The notes beneath the pieces are model-generated. The model searched no databases, had not been told where the DNA came from, and was given only the letters and a program-made list of their open reading frames with translations. 64,000 nt of DNA from Candidatus Cloacimonadota bacterium (GTDB lineage: Bacteria; Muiribacteriota; UBA6191), in contig JAGSHD010000006.1 of assembly GCA_023954715.1 (NCBI GenBank), positions 62,001 to 126,000 on the forward strand. Direction: 5' to 3'. A program made the position numbers and the translations under genes. How positions within the stretch are numbered: the stretch's first letter is position 1; every line of letters begins with the position of its first letter. Below, in pieces: positions 63,976 through 64,000 of this stretch.

Positions 63976-64000
63976 CTTTTCTCCAATACACTAAAGCAAA

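Noticed and set aside
1..64000. CRISPR array, restriction-modification, toxin-antitoxin or secondary-metabolite cluster
   Set aside because: No regularly spaced repeats, cas, methylase, toxin-antitoxin pair or PKS/NRPS genes were seen on either strand. RecBCD is a housekeeping nuclease, although it also degrades phage DNA.

Overview
The window is an AT-rich bacterial chromosome segment (about one third G+C by eye). It is dense with short intergenic gaps, and several gene ends overlap. Secreted proteins carry ordinary signal peptides. There are periplasmic wall enzymes, a three-part RND efflux system with an outer-membrane channel, and a RecBCD enzyme, so the host is a Gram-negative bacterium. 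I cannot fix the phylum. RecBCD, YqiJ/YqiK, Tas, YgjP and DUF423 relatives are common in Proteobacteria. The endonuclease-type MutL and an atypical MiaA substrate motif argue against a standard gammaproteobacterium, and a PVC-type or other deep-branching lineage is possible. I see no prophage, insertion sequence, CRISPR array, integron or biosynthetic cluster.

Layout. 1-1250: end of a DUF4437 cupin gene, a small secreted protein, back-to-back terminators and tRNA-Lys(UUU). 1.5-10.1 kb: tightly coupled recC-recB-recD, where recC appears to start at a rare ATT codon. 10.1-14.6 kb: a 1287-residue exported protein of unknown function convergent with recD, then a small excisionase-type HTH protein. 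14.9-19.6 kb: a minus-strand HD hydrolase-tsaD-mutL-miaA run with overlapping ends (tRNA modification plus mismatch repair). 19.8-26.7 kb: small secreted and membrane proteins, a Sel1-repeat protein, a nitrobindin-like haem-binding protein behind an unusual leader, a lipase-like protein, an L,D-carboxypeptidase and an M23 peptidase. 26.7-35.5 kb: a 1203-residue membrane protein, DUF423, Bax-inhibitor-1, and a YqiJ-flotillin-esterase operon. 35.7-48.3 kb: a dicarboxylate/amino-acid symporter, a REC-GAF response regulator, an orphan halogenase-family flavoenzyme, a YgjP metallopeptidase, an aldo/keto reductase, a PPC-domain protein, an SH3-L,D-transpeptidase, a YhiN flavoprotein and a ThDP-dependent decarboxylase-like enzyme. 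48.5-55.5 kb: an ArsR-type sensor and a metal-efflux RND operon headed by a small Cys-rich exported protein. 55.7-64 kb: an alpha/beta hydrolase, glutaminase, DUF3617, a catalase-fold protein, an APH-type kinase, an old-yellow-enzyme relative, AIM24/TIGR00266, a TetR regulator and a pterin carbinolamine dehydratase.

How the genes work together. The clearest functional units are DNA-end repair (RecBCD), tRNA modification with mismatch repair (TsaD, MiaA, MutL), envelope remodelling (L,D-transpeptidase, L,D-carboxypeptidase, M23 peptidase) and metal or sulfur stress (efflux operon plus ArsR sensor). The most notable raw-sequence signals are the ATT start of recC, a perfect-Shine-Dalgarno micro-ORF leader before the haem-binding gene, and a repeated 15-mer between the catalase-fold and kinase genes. 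The cysteine pattern of the ArsR sensor, which resembles BigR/SqrR persulfide sensors, also stands out.
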